Part shown: in pieces, positions 1 to 12,200 of the stretch | Position numbering within the stretch: position 1 is the stretch's first letter | How the letters are laid out: the number at the start of each line of letters is the position of its first letter | Source: Chitinophaga pendula | GTDB taxonomy: Bacteria > Bacteroidota > Bacteroidia > Chitinophagales > Chitinophagaceae | Length of the DNA: 64,000 nucleotides | Direction of reading: 5' to 3' | Assembly (NCBI RefSeq): GCF_020386615.1 | Contig: NZ_CP077769.1 | Location: 3,286,001 to 3,350,000 of the forward strand | Position numbers and translations under genes: made by a program | The notes under the pieces: model-generated | Database searches by the model: none | The model's input: only the letters and a program-made list of their open reading frames with translations | What the model was told of the DNA's origin: nothing

Positions 1-942
1 TTGAATCATTGCCTGTAATTTTTTTAATTGTTCCATTTCCCTTTTAAAGGGGCTCATAATCTGGAAAATGCCGGCCTGGGATGTTGCCGGCAGATTATAC
101 TTCAACATGGTTGCGCTGGCACCGGAGGGGCCCATATCAATATAAAAGCAAGGCCCCTTTGCTTCTGTTGTGCTGACGGTATGGGAGAAGCTGCTAAACC
201 GGCTGACGGCTTCCCAGAAGTAGTTTGTTGTCAGCGCGGGTAATTCTTTTCCCATATATCCAGAAACGAAACTTATTGCCGGTTTATTCAGTGTTGTTGC
301 GGCGGTATACAACGCATAGTCATTACGCGCAATATTGATAAGAGGGGAATGAAAAGGGCAAGTGACAGGCAGCCGGACAAAGGATATACCATTTAAAGAT
401 AATTCAACCTGGAACAGGTCCAGTTGTACTGCGGTGCCCGCCAATGTAAAATGTCCCGGGAAGTTATCTGCGGCCAGGAACAGGTGATAATGTTCATATA
501 ATGGCCAGACATTTTCCTTTTCTGTGAGTACGACGAGCATTCCACCTTCTATATCATGGCGAAGGATGGACTTTGCCTGTTCCAATGCGGCTTCTATTGC
601 GGCATCTGCGCTCCATATGCCGGCGGCTACTCCTGCGGCAAACTCTCCCAGGCTGTTACCGGATACACAAGCTGGAACAATATCCAATGCCCTCAGGGTA
701 TCGAATAATGCGATCTCTACGGCTACGATAGCCGGATGGGTGATCAGCAAGTCATCAAAAGGCGCATCGGGTTGTTGATAATACAACTCTCTGATGATAG
801 ATCGATGTAACATCCTTTGTATGATCCGCTCGCTTTTCTCAAGGCTCCGGCGGAATATGGCATGCTGTTCGTACAATTGCTGTCCCATCCCGCGGTAGTG
901 GCTGCCCTGCCCTGAAAATAACATCACGATACGCTTATCCAT
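1..942 (-). CDS. AT-like protein of the trans-AT PKS, probable acyl hydrolase (partial, runs off left edge)
   Basis: The frame is open from the ATG at 942 to base 1 (314 codons) and continues outside the window. It has the FabD/AT fold signature: an N-terminal SGQGSHYRGMG, a nucleophile motif GNSLGEF (Ser97, where most ATs have GHSLG) and the catalytic His198 in CPFHSPLI. Where the neighbouring malonyl-AT has QKRG with the carboxylate-binding Arg, this protein has EQAK (residues 121-124), so no arginine is available to hold a malonyl carboxylate. In trans-AT PKS clusters a second AT-like protein of this kind is often a PedC-type acyl hydrolase that clears stalled acyl chains from carrier proteins. 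That role is inferred; a transferase for a non-carboxylated acyl group, perhaps the starter, is the main alternative. It starts 6 nt after the AT-ER stop codon and is surely in the same operon. Confidence 0.85.
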   Translation of the reverse strand, partial: MDKRIVMLFSGQGSHYRGMGQQLYEQHAIFRRSLEKSERIIQRMLHRSIIRELYYQQPDAPFDDLLITHPAIVAVEIALFDTLRALDIVPACVSGNSLGEFAAGVAAGIWSADAAIEAALEQAKSILRHDIEGGMLVVLTEKENVWPLYEHYHLFLAADNFPGHFTLAGTAVQLDLFQVELSLNGISFVRLPVTCPFHSPLINIARNDYALYTAATTLNKPAISFVSGYMGKELPALTTNYFWEAVSRFSSFSHTVSTTEAKGPCFYIDMGPSGASATMLKYNLPATSQAGIFQIMSPFKREMEQLKKLQAMIQ

Positions 943-948
943 AGTCTA

Positions 949-3207
949 TCAGCTGTTTACCATCAATGCGGTCCTTTCCAGTAATTGGGCTGCTCCTTCC
1001 ATAATATTAATCCCTATTTTATCCACGTGCCTGTTTCTCCAGTTCTCCAGTTCTGTTCCTTTTACCCATTGATTAAAAGCCCCCAATGCAGATCCGGTGT
1101 GTATCTGGAAGTTGACTTTATTTTCGATATTTCCTTCGAAGGCCAGCCTATTGGTATGGCCGAAATACCAGCGAAATACCAATGCCATTTTATTCTTTGG
1201 AAGTTGTTCTGCCTTGGTTATCTCAGCTGCGGCGCCAACGGACCTGAAGTATATCTTTACCTCTTCCCATATTTCTGCTATTGTCTTATTAAAATAATTT
1301 CTCTCCAGCTGAACGATCGTTTTCTCGGGTATTTCTTCCAAGGCGTTATATTGATTGTATAATGCGTATAGTTTATTAGCTCTTGCGGCGAAGAGTACTC
1401 CTTTTTTCAGTACCTGTACTTTAGCGCCGATCTCGAACATATCGCCGGCTGGTGCGTAGTCTGTATCCTGTACGTTGATATCCTGCAGGAGATCTTTTAC
1501 GGTATCGCTGGTGCCCGCCTCTACGGTACATTGGTTGATAGAACCTGTGAGGATAAAATCGGCGCCCATGACATATGCACAGGTGGCGGCCTGCGGAGTA
1601 CCTATTCCCCCACCTAATCCGATACGTATCTTTTTGCCATAAGCGAAAGCGGTGGTTACTTCCTGGCGCAAGCTCTGAATTGCCGGCAACAAGACTGTTG
1701 CGATGCCTCTATCTGTATGTCCTCCGGAATCGGCTTCTACGCATATATCGTAGCTCATGGGGACTTCCTTTGACAAGGCGGCCTGCTCTGCGGTGATAAG
1801 GTTTTCTTCCAGCAGTAGTCGTATTATTTTTTCGGGGGCCGGGCGCATAAATATTTCGGCTACCTCTGGCCGGGATATCTTCGCGAGTATCCGGTGCTGA
1901 CAAATTATTTGTCCATCTGCTCCTTTCTTCAGTCCTTTTGCGCGATAGTATACTAATGCAGGTGTCATTTGCATAAAGGCAGACGCTTCGATGTTTTTCA
2001 CCTCGTATTTCAGGAAGAGATCTGCCACTTTCATTTCGAAGGAAGGGTTGTTGAGATTGTGCAGGAAGTTCAGGCCATAGGGTTCTCCCTTTGTCAGCTC
2101 ACGTTGTATGGCGGTGATATTCTCTTCCATTTCGGTCAATGACATACCTCCGGTACCCAGGAAGCTCAACATGCCAGCCTTTCCCATGCGGATGACTAGC
2201 TGCCGGGAGGCGATGCCCCGATACATTGCGCCTGCCACGTAAGTGTAGCTCACACCATATTCTTTTTTAAACTCCTGGCTACCCAGGCGGGCGGACAGGG
2301 TATCGGGAGATTCATGTTCTGCTGCTTTTTGTGGGGTAGCCTGTTGTACGGGTTTTTCTTCTACGATGGGGGTACATTTGTCTTTGATCTCATTTACCAT
2401 TTTGGTCAATATGGCGCCACCTATTTCTTCGTATACTTCAGCTCCTTTTCCCATGAGCATCCGTATGGTATCTGTCCATTGCACGGAGTTAGCAACCTGT
2501 GATGCCAGCAGTTGCCGGACGTTGTTGTCTTCATAGGGTTGTGCTGTAACATTGGCGATAACGGGTATTTGTAGCGGTGTGAAACTGAACTGGTGCAGGA
2601 AAGAAGCAAATTCGTCGGCGGCCGGCTGCATATATCGTGAGTGAAAGGGAGCACTTACAAATAGCGGGATGATCTTAATTCCCCTAGCATCAAAGTCTTT
2701 CACCAAGCTATCGATAGCTTCCTGCGGACCGGCCACGACTATTTGGGTGGGGGTATTAAAGTTGGCGATATCGATGTTTGTATATCCACCCTGCAGGAGT
2801 AGTGTCCGTACGTCTTCTACTTTATGTCCCAGTACTGCGGCCATGCCACCACCGGAGGCAGCGGCCATGAGGGCTCCTCGCTTCTGCACCAGTTTCAGTC
2901 CTGTTTCGAAGTCAAAGGCGCCGGCGGCCAGCAAGGCATTGTATTCGCCCAGGCTGTGCCCGACGAGGTAATCTGCGCGATTACTCTTCTGCCATTCGTA
3001 GTAGGCGAAGGCATTCACGACGTACAATGCAGGCTGTGTAAAGGCAGTTTTGCCCAATTCTTTACGAGGATCTCTTACACAAAGTTCTTCCATATCGTAT
3101 CCTAATATTTGGGATGCGAAACGGGTTTCTTCCTGATATTTAGCAAAAAGGTCTTTTCCCATCCCTTTAAACTGAGATCCTTGTCCGGGAAACATTACTA
3201 TTTTCAT
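949..3207 (-). CDS. trans-acting acyltransferase-enoylreductase fusion (PfaD/PksE type)
   Basis: This 752-aa bifunctional protein supplies extender units and enoyl reduction to the AT-less and ER-less modules. Residues 1-280 are a malonyl-CoA:ACP transacylase: MFPGQGSQFKGMG at the N terminus, nucleophile Ser85 in GHSLGEY, carboxylate-binding Arg110 in QKRG, and His189 in SAPFHS, a malonyl-type motif. Residues of about 305-750 are a PfaD-type, FMN-dependent enoylreductase of the nitronate-monooxygenase fold, with glycine-rich segments MLSFLGTGGM and IRIGLGGGIGTPQAA and the core EADSGGHTD. AT-ER fusions of this type are common in trans-AT clusters. Its ATG overlaps the PKS3 stop by 4 nt (ATGA), which implies translational coupling. 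Because no module has its own ER, this protein is the only visible source of chain saturation; which modules it serves cannot be read from sequence. Confidence 0.95.
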   Translation of the reverse strand: MKIVMFPGQGSQFKGMGKDLFAKYQEETRFASQILGYDMEELCVRDPRKELGKTAFTQPALYVVNAFAYYEWQKSNRADYLVGHSLGEYNALLAAGAFDFETGLKLVQKRGALMAAASGGGMAAVLGHKVEDVRTLLLQGGYTNIDIANFNTPTQIVVAGPQEAIDSLVKDFDARGIKIIPLFVSAPFHSRYMQPAADEFASFLHQFSFTPLQIPVIANVTAQPYEDNNVRQLLASQVANSVQWTDTIRMLMGKGAEVYEEIGGAILTKMVNEIKDKCTPIVEEKPVQQATPQKAAEHESPDTLSARLGSQEFKKEYGVSYTYVAGAMYRGIASRQLVIRMGKAGMLSFLGTGGMSLTEMEENITAIQRELTKGEPYGLNFLHNLNNPSFEMKVADLFLKYEVKNIEASAFMQMTPALVYYRAKGLKKGADGQIICQHRILAKISRPEVAEIFMRPAPEKIIRLLLEENLITAEQAALSKEVPMSYDICVEADSGGHTDRGIATVLLPAIQSLRQEVTTAFAYGKKIRIGLGGGIGTPQAATCAYVMGADFILTGSINQCTVEAGTSDTVKDLLQDINVQDTDYAPAGDMFEIGAKVQVLKKGVLFAARANKLYALYNQYNALEEIPEKTIVQLERNYFNKTIAEIWEEVKIYFRSVGAAAEITKAEQLPKNKMALVFRWYFGHTNRLAFEGNIENKVNFQIHTGSALGAFNQWVKGTELENWRNRHVDKIGINIMEGAAQLLERTALMVNS

Positions 3208-6200
3208 AAGATTGGTGTGGTTTGTTCAAGTTTAATTGTTGCGATCCAATTGTGACAATGAGGGGTATTGACTATTGTGAAATGGTTAGCATCGGAGCTG
3301 ATGACTTTCACCTGACTAAAATGTTTATCCCAACCGAAGGAGGAGCCATTAGTGCCCCAGTCGTTTCCACCCAGCAGTGTATTGTTTGCCTGTATAAAGT
3401 CTACCTGGTAGTCTAGTTTTTCGGCCGGCTGGTATACGGCGGACAATGATGCATTGAAGACGGTCCACATCTGCGCTACTTTCCTGGGCGGCAACATGTC
3501 TACTGTATCAAATATGAAGGACATTCTTTTTTGTTCGGCTAATTCTTTCATATGACGCACCAGTGCTTCCACCACATTGTCGGCCAGTGAAGGCTGACTG
3601 AACCTGATCAGTGATCTGAAATAGGTGGCCAGGCGTTCCAGTTCGGACTGTTCGCTAAGGGGGTTGACGAAACAATCCAACATGATGACATTATTGATCT
3701 GCAGGTCGGGGGCCTGCCTGAGCATTTCATAAAGCACGATACCCGCATAGCTGTGGCCGACAAGGGTGACACCGCTGTTCACGTTCACGCCACTTTGCCG
3801 GATCAGGTCCAGGTTATAGGCAGCCATTGATTCAATGGTATTGTTGGGTATGGCTTCGCCGCTAACACCTTTCATTTGTAAACCGTAGACGGCACCTTCT
3901 ACTGGCAGGCATTCTGCCAATGCCAGGTATCCCTCTGTCGATCCTAAGGCTCCCGGGACGATGAATGCCACATCTTCGGCGGGTCCTTCGCGCAAGGTCA
4001 GTATCTTCTGTATTTCTTGTTTTTCTTCTGCTGTAAGCAACTCTTTCAGTCCACTGATTGTAGGATGTTTCATGATTTCCAGCAGCGGGAGTTCTTTGTT
4101 GAAGTTGTTATTGATCTTATGCGACAGCTGAATAATAATCAGCGAATTACCACCAGCTTCGAAGAAGTCGTCGTGAATACCCGGTGCTGTAACACCCAGC
4201 AGCTGTGACCAGATGAGGGCCAGCTGGCGCTCCATTTCATCCTGTGGCGGAACATGTTCGCGTCCGGCAAAGCTGCTCATTTCTACCGGTGGCAGGGTTT
4301 TGTGATCTACTTTACCATTTGCCGATAGGGGCACTTTATCGATCTGAATGAATAAGGAAGGTACCATATAATCAGGCAGGTAGGCCTGCAGATGTGCCTG
4401 TATCGCCTGTTTATCAAAAGCCGCTGCTGGCACTACATATGCTACCAGGCGTTTGTTACGATGGGCGTCTTCTACGGCTGTTACCACACATTGTCTTACC
4501 AGATCGGAGTTTTGCAGCGTTGTTTCTATCTCTCCCAATTCTACGCGAAAGCCATTGATTTTTACTTGACCATCTTTTCTTCCCAGGAATACCATGTAAC
4601 CCTCCGGATGATGGGCACCGAGGTCTCCAGTACGGTACAGTTGTTTTTTCATGACCGGATGATAGATAAAACTAGCCGCGGTCTTTTCGGGATCATTATG
4701 ATAGCCTTTAGCCACGCCGACCCCGCCGATATAGATATCTCCCGGTACATTTAACGGGCAGGGATGGAGGTTGCTGTCCAATACATACATTTCCTGGTTG
4801 CCCAGCGGATAGCCATAAGGGATGCTCTTCCATGACGGATCTGTCTTGCGGACAGGATAATAAATAGACCAGATAGAACCCTCTGTGGCACCGCCCAGGC
4901 TGAATACATTCGCATTCGCATTCAGTTGTTTGATGCGATCCGGTAAGTCTAGGGGTATCCAGTCGCCGCTCATAAAATAGGTATGGATGCTGGTAATCTG
5001 GTTGCTACCTGTTTCTTCCTGCCGGTCTACCAGCAGGTTCACTATCTGCGGTACGGAATTCCAAACGGTGATCTGTTCTTCTTCCACATACCTGATCCAA
5101 ACCTGCGGATCGTATCTTTCTTCTTCGAGGGGAAGCACGAGTGTGGCACCACAGGCAAAAATGCCGAATATGTCGTATACGGAAAGGTCAAAGTTCAGAT
5201 CTGAAATGCCGAATATCTTATCCTCCGCTGTGATATTAAACCGGGCGTTCATGTCGTAGAGTGTATTAACGGCGCCGCGGTGATCGATCATGACCCCTTT
5301 GGGTTTGCCGGTAGAGCCCGATGTAAAGATGATATACGCCAATTCGGTATCTGCGATATTCTTTTTCTCATGTGATGCCGGATCGGAAGCGAATTGCTCT
5401 TCTGTCACTGGTATCACCTGTACGTCTGCATGCGCGGTGATCTTATCCAGGTATGCTGGTAAGGCCAGCACCATGGGAGAAGCGGTCTGCAAGATCAGTT
5501 CATTCAGCCTGTTTTCCGGCAGGCTTCCTTTTACCGGAATATAGTGTCCACCTGCTTTCAAAATGCCCAATACGCCCCATACCTGCTCCAGGCTTTTATC
5601 TGCTACGAGGCACACGGGTGCATGTAATGGTAATCCAGCGTTTCCGATGTGGTTCGCTAAGCGATTGGCCATTTCATCAAGCTGCCGGTAGGTGATCCTT
5701 CTTCCGTTGTGAACTACGGCCACTTTATCCGGTGTGCGGGTTACCTGTTCTTCGAACAGGTCTGCCAACGTTTTATGCTGCGGATAGTTTACTGTTGTTG
5801 CATTACGCTCATATAGGAGATGATGTATCTCTTCCGGGCTCAATATACTGTAGGCCTTCAGCTGCCTGGTACTGTTTTCCGACACTCCTTTCAGTAATTG
5901 TCTGCAATAACTTAAGTGCTGGCGTATAGTGGACGCATTGAATACCTCCAGGTCATACTTAATATTCAATACCAGTGTTTTGCGCAGGTCTTCCACCTCC
6001 ATTGAATAGACATGTGCGGTTTCCTGATAAACGGCATCATATACTTCGAACGGACCGGACAGGTTTTGATTGTCGAGTAACTCATCGAAGATGTTCTGAT
6101 AGATAAAAGATACTTTAAACGGTGTCTCCCTGCTACCGGAACGATCGAGATCAAGGTCTGCCAGTAATTTGGGGAATGGATAGGCGGCATTTTCCATGCC

Positions 6201-9200
6201 GGTCAGTAATTCGTGTTTTACTATTTTCACCAGTTCATCAAAGCACATTTTTTCGGATACCTGATTGCGGGTGATCATCATGTTGATATAATACCCTATG
6301 CTGTTTTCGAATTCTTTCCTGGTACGACCTGCTGTCGGCATAATGATGACGAAGTCTTCCTGTCCGGTAAGTTTATGCAGCAGCAATGTGTAAACGCTCA
6401 TAAACAGTACGGACAAGTTAATACCCATTTGCCGGCATAATGTTTTCAGCTCCTGCATTTCCTGCTGACTAAAATGCATGCTTTCCTTGCCGATACGTGT
6501 GGTACGGATTGTCTTCTGCGCCGGCATATCGTAGGGTAGTGCCAGCACGGGTAGTACTCCTGTCAGTTTTTCTTCCCAGTACTGCAGGCTTTTTCTTCCC
6601 TGGCTGCTACGGATATAGGATTGTTCACATTCCACATTTGTGAAGCAGGCCACATTGGGCGTGATACGCGGTATGGGCGATCCTGCTGCCAGTTGCCGGG
6701 TTCTTTCCAGGAACAGAGACAAGAATACGCTGCTGGACATGCCATCAAAAATGATATGATGGAATACAAACAGTATATAGTTACGGTTCTCTTTCTTCCG
6801 GATGTAAAGTCTAACCGGGCTGTCCTTTGCGAGGTCGAAAGGTGTTCTTACCAGTTCCCAGCAGGTCTGTTCGACATTTTGTTCTGCGGTTAGGGTCTTT
6901 TCCTCAAAGAAAGGCGTAGTATCCGGGTGAATGTGATTAAATACCTCTCCTGTTTCGTCTTCTTTTATGAAGCGCGAGCGAAGTACCGGGTGTTCTTCCA
7001 TAATGAGTGCGAGTGCCTGTTTCAGCTGGCTGGTATCTACCGAACCAGGGATGACAAACGCGACTGGTACATTATAATTACTGTTGTCCGGTTCCAGTTG
7101 CTGAATGAACCAAAGTCCCTTCTGTCCTTCCGTAAGCGGATATCTTTGTGGCAGGACAACCACCTGCTCCGGTGTTGTTACCAGCGGCAGTTGATCACCA
7201 TGTATTTGCTGTAGTTTATCCGCGTGTTCTTTGAGTAAGAAGGCGGTAAGTTCATTTATGGTCACATGGTTATAAAATACTGCCGGCGTAAGATCAACAT
7301 CATAGTAGTCATTCAGCTCGTTTGCATATTTTATGAGCAGGATAGAATCGAAGCCATATTCGCTCAATTTCTCATCCAGCTCTATATCTTCCGGTTGCAG
7401 TTTCAATAATGTTGCGGTAATGGACTGAATCCTATCCGACACTTCTTGCTGCAATACGGTTTGTTCTACCTCCATGACGGCGGTTGATGCCGTTACTGTT
7501 ACTGGTGGTCTACTATCTGTTGCTACAGGTTGGGTAGTCTCGATGAATTGTGCCATTGGGCGGAATTTGCTTTCGCGTCCATACATTACCACACCCTGTT
7601 CGCAATCTGTATTCAGCAGGGATTCGAATGCACGGATACCCTCTTCGGTTGGCAGTGGCAGCATGCCGATATGTTCTTCCAGGTAGCGGAGTGTATCGGT
7701 ATTTACGCGCATGCCGCCCTCTTTCCAAAGGGGCCAGTTGATGCTAAGTGTTTTGCCCTGTCTTTTGCCTTTGGCCCGTTCCAGCTCCCTGTAGTGAGCA
7801 TAATTATCGAGGAAGGCATTGGCGGCGGCATAGTCGGCCTGACCGACATTTCCCATGATACCTGCTATGCCGGAGAAAAACACCATAAAATCCAGTGATT
7901 CATCCCTGGTTGCTTCATCGAGGTTCCTTACGCCGGATACTTTTGCGGCCAGCACGGTTTGTATGTCCTGTGTTGTTTTGTTCACCAGCATTTTATCGCG
8001 TATCACACCTGCGCTATGGATGATACCATCGAGGCGGTGGTATTTTGTTTTTATGGAGCGGATCAGCTGTTCTACCTCTGCCCGGTTGCTTACATCGCAG
8101 GCGATGTAGTCACTCGATGGACAGGCAGCTGTCGCCGCCATTACATTATCACTCGCTTCTCTCCTGCCGGATAACACGATGATCTTAACATCTGTTACCT
8201 GGCTGATGTAGGCAGCGAATATACTTCCCAATCCTCCGGCTCCGCCGGTGATCAGGTAGACGCCCCCTTTCCTGATAAACGGTTCTGCAGCTTTAACGGC
8301 CGGTAATGTTTTAAAAGCACGTACTTTTCTAACGCCACCTTCATACCTTACTTCTGCATCCTTTGTAAATTGTTCCGATTGAATAACGTCTGCCACTATG
8401 GCTATATCCTTTAATTGCAGGCTATCAACGCAAATGGTTCTGCCGGATATATTTTTATGTTCCAGTGCTGCTGTTTTCAACAAACCTGCAATAAAACCGT
8501 AGTCGGTAACGTCGTGCTTTGCAAATAACAGGATGAAATCCACCTTGACATTTTCACGGATCTTTTCTTTTACGATAGCCAGTACGGCAGCCAGTGAAAC
8601 TTCCGGTGTATCGCCATTGATCAGTTGTACTTCCATGCCCAGCTCTTCTTTCATTTTGTCTGCCATGATCGCTGAGCTTCCGCCTAACAGTATCACAGGC
8701 ATGGCCTCCCAACTTTCTACGATCTCGGATACCGGCTGTACCTGCCATTCGTTCGCATACAGGTGCAAGGCTGGTTCTTCTTTACTGACGGGCGTCTTAG
8801 TACCCCCTTCAGGGGACAAGGTGAGGAATTCACGGAAAGCGACCAATACTTCTCCCTGGTCGTTCACGATGTCGACATCATAGCTGTTTACCTGGCCTTT
8901 ACCTAATGCACTTTTCCGGGTGTATGCCCAACAGGCGCCTGCAAGCGGGTGATATAACGTTACCTCTTTTACGCTGTAGGGCAGGAACATGGCCGGTTCT
9001 TTTTTTGCGTATCCTATTCCCATGCAGGTCTGTAATGCACTATCCAATAAACCCGGAGACAGTTCGAGGTATTTATCCGGTCTTATATTTATTCTTGACA
9101 ATGCTTCTGTGTCGCTGTAAAACAACTGTTCAATTCCACGGAAACTGGTACCATAGCGGAGGCCCATTTGGGAGAATATGCCATAACATTGCTGGTGATC

Positions 9201-12200
9201 CATGGTACCTGGCAGCCTGTTACGGATATCATTCAGGCGTATGGACGGTGCTGTCAACCCCGTTTGTGTATGCATTTTGCCCTGGCTATGTACTCCTTTA
9301 TCTGTAAATACTTCAAAGCTGATATCGTCTCCTGTCTGGCGGAGGCTAATTTTCACTTGTGCCGGCTGATCTTTGACACGTATCGGTTGTAGCCAGGATA
9401 CATTTCTGAGCGCGGTTATTTTTGCCGATGTCACCCTTTGCCCGGCGGCCCGTGCCAGTTCCAGGTATGCTGTACCTGGCAATATTTTCTCGTCGTTGAT
9501 CTGATGGTCAACGAGGAATGGTTCTGTGCCGGTATATTTACTTGTGAACTGTATGCCCTGCAGGTTGGACGTATTTTCATGTAGTAACGGATGCAACTGT
9601 TGTGTCGTCGAGGAAAGGGGTTGTTCATCTACAGGTATCCAATAGCGATGTCTGGCAAACGGGTAGGCTGGCAGGCTGATGCGCCGGGGCTTGCCTACAG
9701 GATAGAGGAGTTCCCAGTTGATGCTGATACCCTTTACCCAGAGCTGAGCGAGGGACCTGATCTCTTTATGTTCGATGGCATAATTGATATATGCCTGTCC
9801 TGCGCCACCTTCCAGTACGAAGTCGGTCTTATCCTTTTTAACATTCCCACTAAACGATGTGCCATCTATGCCTTTTAACCCGGACACCAGGGAAGGGATG
9901 TCTATTGCTACAATGGCTATACGTTCGTCCATTTGTTCGCGGCCTACCTGCAACGTATAAGCTAGATCATGTAGTTGTGTATCGGGATAGGCTGTCAGGT
10001 GTCGTAGCAGGTTAGCGACTTGTTCTTTAAGCCGGTCGCTGTTTTTTGCCGACAATACTACTACTGCGGGACCTTCGATCGTTGGTGTGACAGGATTACG
10101 GTATTCTTCAAGGATCATATGAGCGTTTGTACCGCTGAATCCGAAGCTGCTGATGGCTGCTCTGCGCGGCGCCTGTTCGGTACCTTTCCATGCCGTCAGC
10201 TGTTGTTGTATCCTGAACGGGCTGTTTTCCAGATCTATCAGGGGATTACACTCGTTATAGTTTAAGGTAGGCGGTAGCAGTTCATGTCTGAAAGCGAGGA
10301 GTATTTTTAGTACTCCTGCTATGCCGGCCGCTACGAGTGTATGGCCGATATTTGTTTTTACGCTTCCTATTCCGCAATATTGCTTTTTGTCTGTGAATGC
10401 TCCGAAGGCGGCGGTCAGTGCTTCCAATTCTATTGGGTCGCCCAGGCTGGTACCTGTACCATGTGCTTCTACGTAGGTAATGGTAGCCGGGTCAATATTA
10501 AATTTAGTGTACACTGCTTTCTCCAGTTCTGTTTGTGCGGAGACGCTCGGTGCGGTGATACCATTGGAGGCTCCATCTTGGTTGGTCATGCTGGCTTTTA
10601 TGACCCCGTATATGTGATCGCCATCGCGTTCTGCATCTGCCAGTCTTTTAAGTACGACTACGCCGACTCCTTCTCCTGGCACGAAGCCATCGGCCCGTTT
10701 GTCAAAGGTGAAGCACTGATGTTGCGGTGATAACATGCCGGCCCGGCCTGCGAGGCCGAAGAAATCGGCTGTTGTCATGATGTTGACGCCGCCGGCGATG
10801 ATGAGATCTGCGGCGCCGGTGTGCAGGCTGGTGCATCCCATATCCATGGCGACCAGTGAGCTGGAGCAGGCGGTATCTATGGAGATGGCGGGACCTTTCA
10901 AATCCAGCAGGTAGGAGATGCGGGAGGAAAGTATGGCTGCTGAATTGCCCCACATGGCGGCAGGTTCCAGGCTTTGCCTTACGCTATAATCTCCCGGGGC
11001 GACACCCGCGTATACGCCACAACGGGCGCCACGGAGGGTATGGGGATTGATGGCAGCATCTTCCAATGCTTTCCAGCAATGCTCGAGGAAAAGGCGTTGT
11101 TGTGGGTCCATCATTTCCGCTTCCTTCCCTGATATCTTAAAAAATAGCGGATCGAACTTATCGACGTCGTGCAGGAAGCTCCCTTTCCGGCCATCTCCAC
11201 CCCCTCTTTCTTCCGGCGCATCGGTGATGAGGTTGCGCCCCTCTTTGAGTACGTCCCAATAAGCATCCAGGTCGCCGGCGCTACCGAACTGGCCGCTCAT
11301 CCCTATGATAGCGATTGCGTCAATCGTGTGGCTGACAGTATTTTCTACTGATCTACGACGTCTTTTGACCGGTGTTGACACCTGCATCACCGGCGCTGTT
11401 TCCTGTTCTACTATTTCTTCTGTCACTGGCTGGAAGAGACCTGGGTAGGTCGACCCGATATGAGCCGCCAGCTGCCGTACATTAGCGTAATTGTAAATGT
11501 CTGTCGGTTTCAGTGAGATATCGAATGTTTCATTTACATGTTTGACGAATTCGGTGCCCAGGATAGAATCAAATCCATAGTCCATAAACTGTCCATCTAT
11601 ATCGAAGTCCCTTTGCGGCAGTTTAATCAAGGCGGCGGCAGTAGCCGAGAGTTTGGTCAACAGATCATTATCCCTGCGTACGGTTACTTTTTTATAGGCC
11701 GGAGCAGGCGGTGTTACAGAAGGGGTGTCAACCGGCTGGTCTGTCCATGTGCGGTAGCTGATACCATCACTTTTCGCACATATGATCTGTTGCCCCAGGC
11801 CAGGTATAGCAGGCAATACCTGTATATCCTGATAACCGGTCTCTGACAATACGGTGTGCCAGCCATCCGCTGACAGTCCCGGGCAACCCGGTAAGCGTAG
11901 TGAGGCATCTTCGTATAGCCACCAGCCATCGAGTAAGCCGAAGGTCAATGTTGTGAACAATTCTGTCCGTGCGATTTCATTCATCAGCAGCCACCCATCT
12001 TTTTTCAGCAATGCTTTCAGATTATTTACTGTTGAAGCCATGTGTTTGGTGGCATGTACTACGTTTGCACCTATTACCAGGTCGTACGCTCCGATGGACA
12101 CCTCTTGTTGGTGTGGAGGCTGTTCGATATCCAGTATGGCCGTCTTCAGATTGGGAGCTACCGTACTAAACGTTCGTTCTGCATGCAGCAGGAAGCTACG

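Noticed and set aside
5890..7140. Possible heterocyclisation (Cy) domain before the Cys-type A domain
   Set aside because: The core motif reads HHIIFDG, as in ordinary condensation domains; the Cy signature DxxxxDxxS is absent.
10341..10730. Plus-strand open frames throughout the PKS region (for example 10341-10730, 15708-16343, 43981-44796)
   Set aside because: They lie opposite strongly supported PKS domains, have no family resemblance, and mirror the codon bias of the minus-strand genes.
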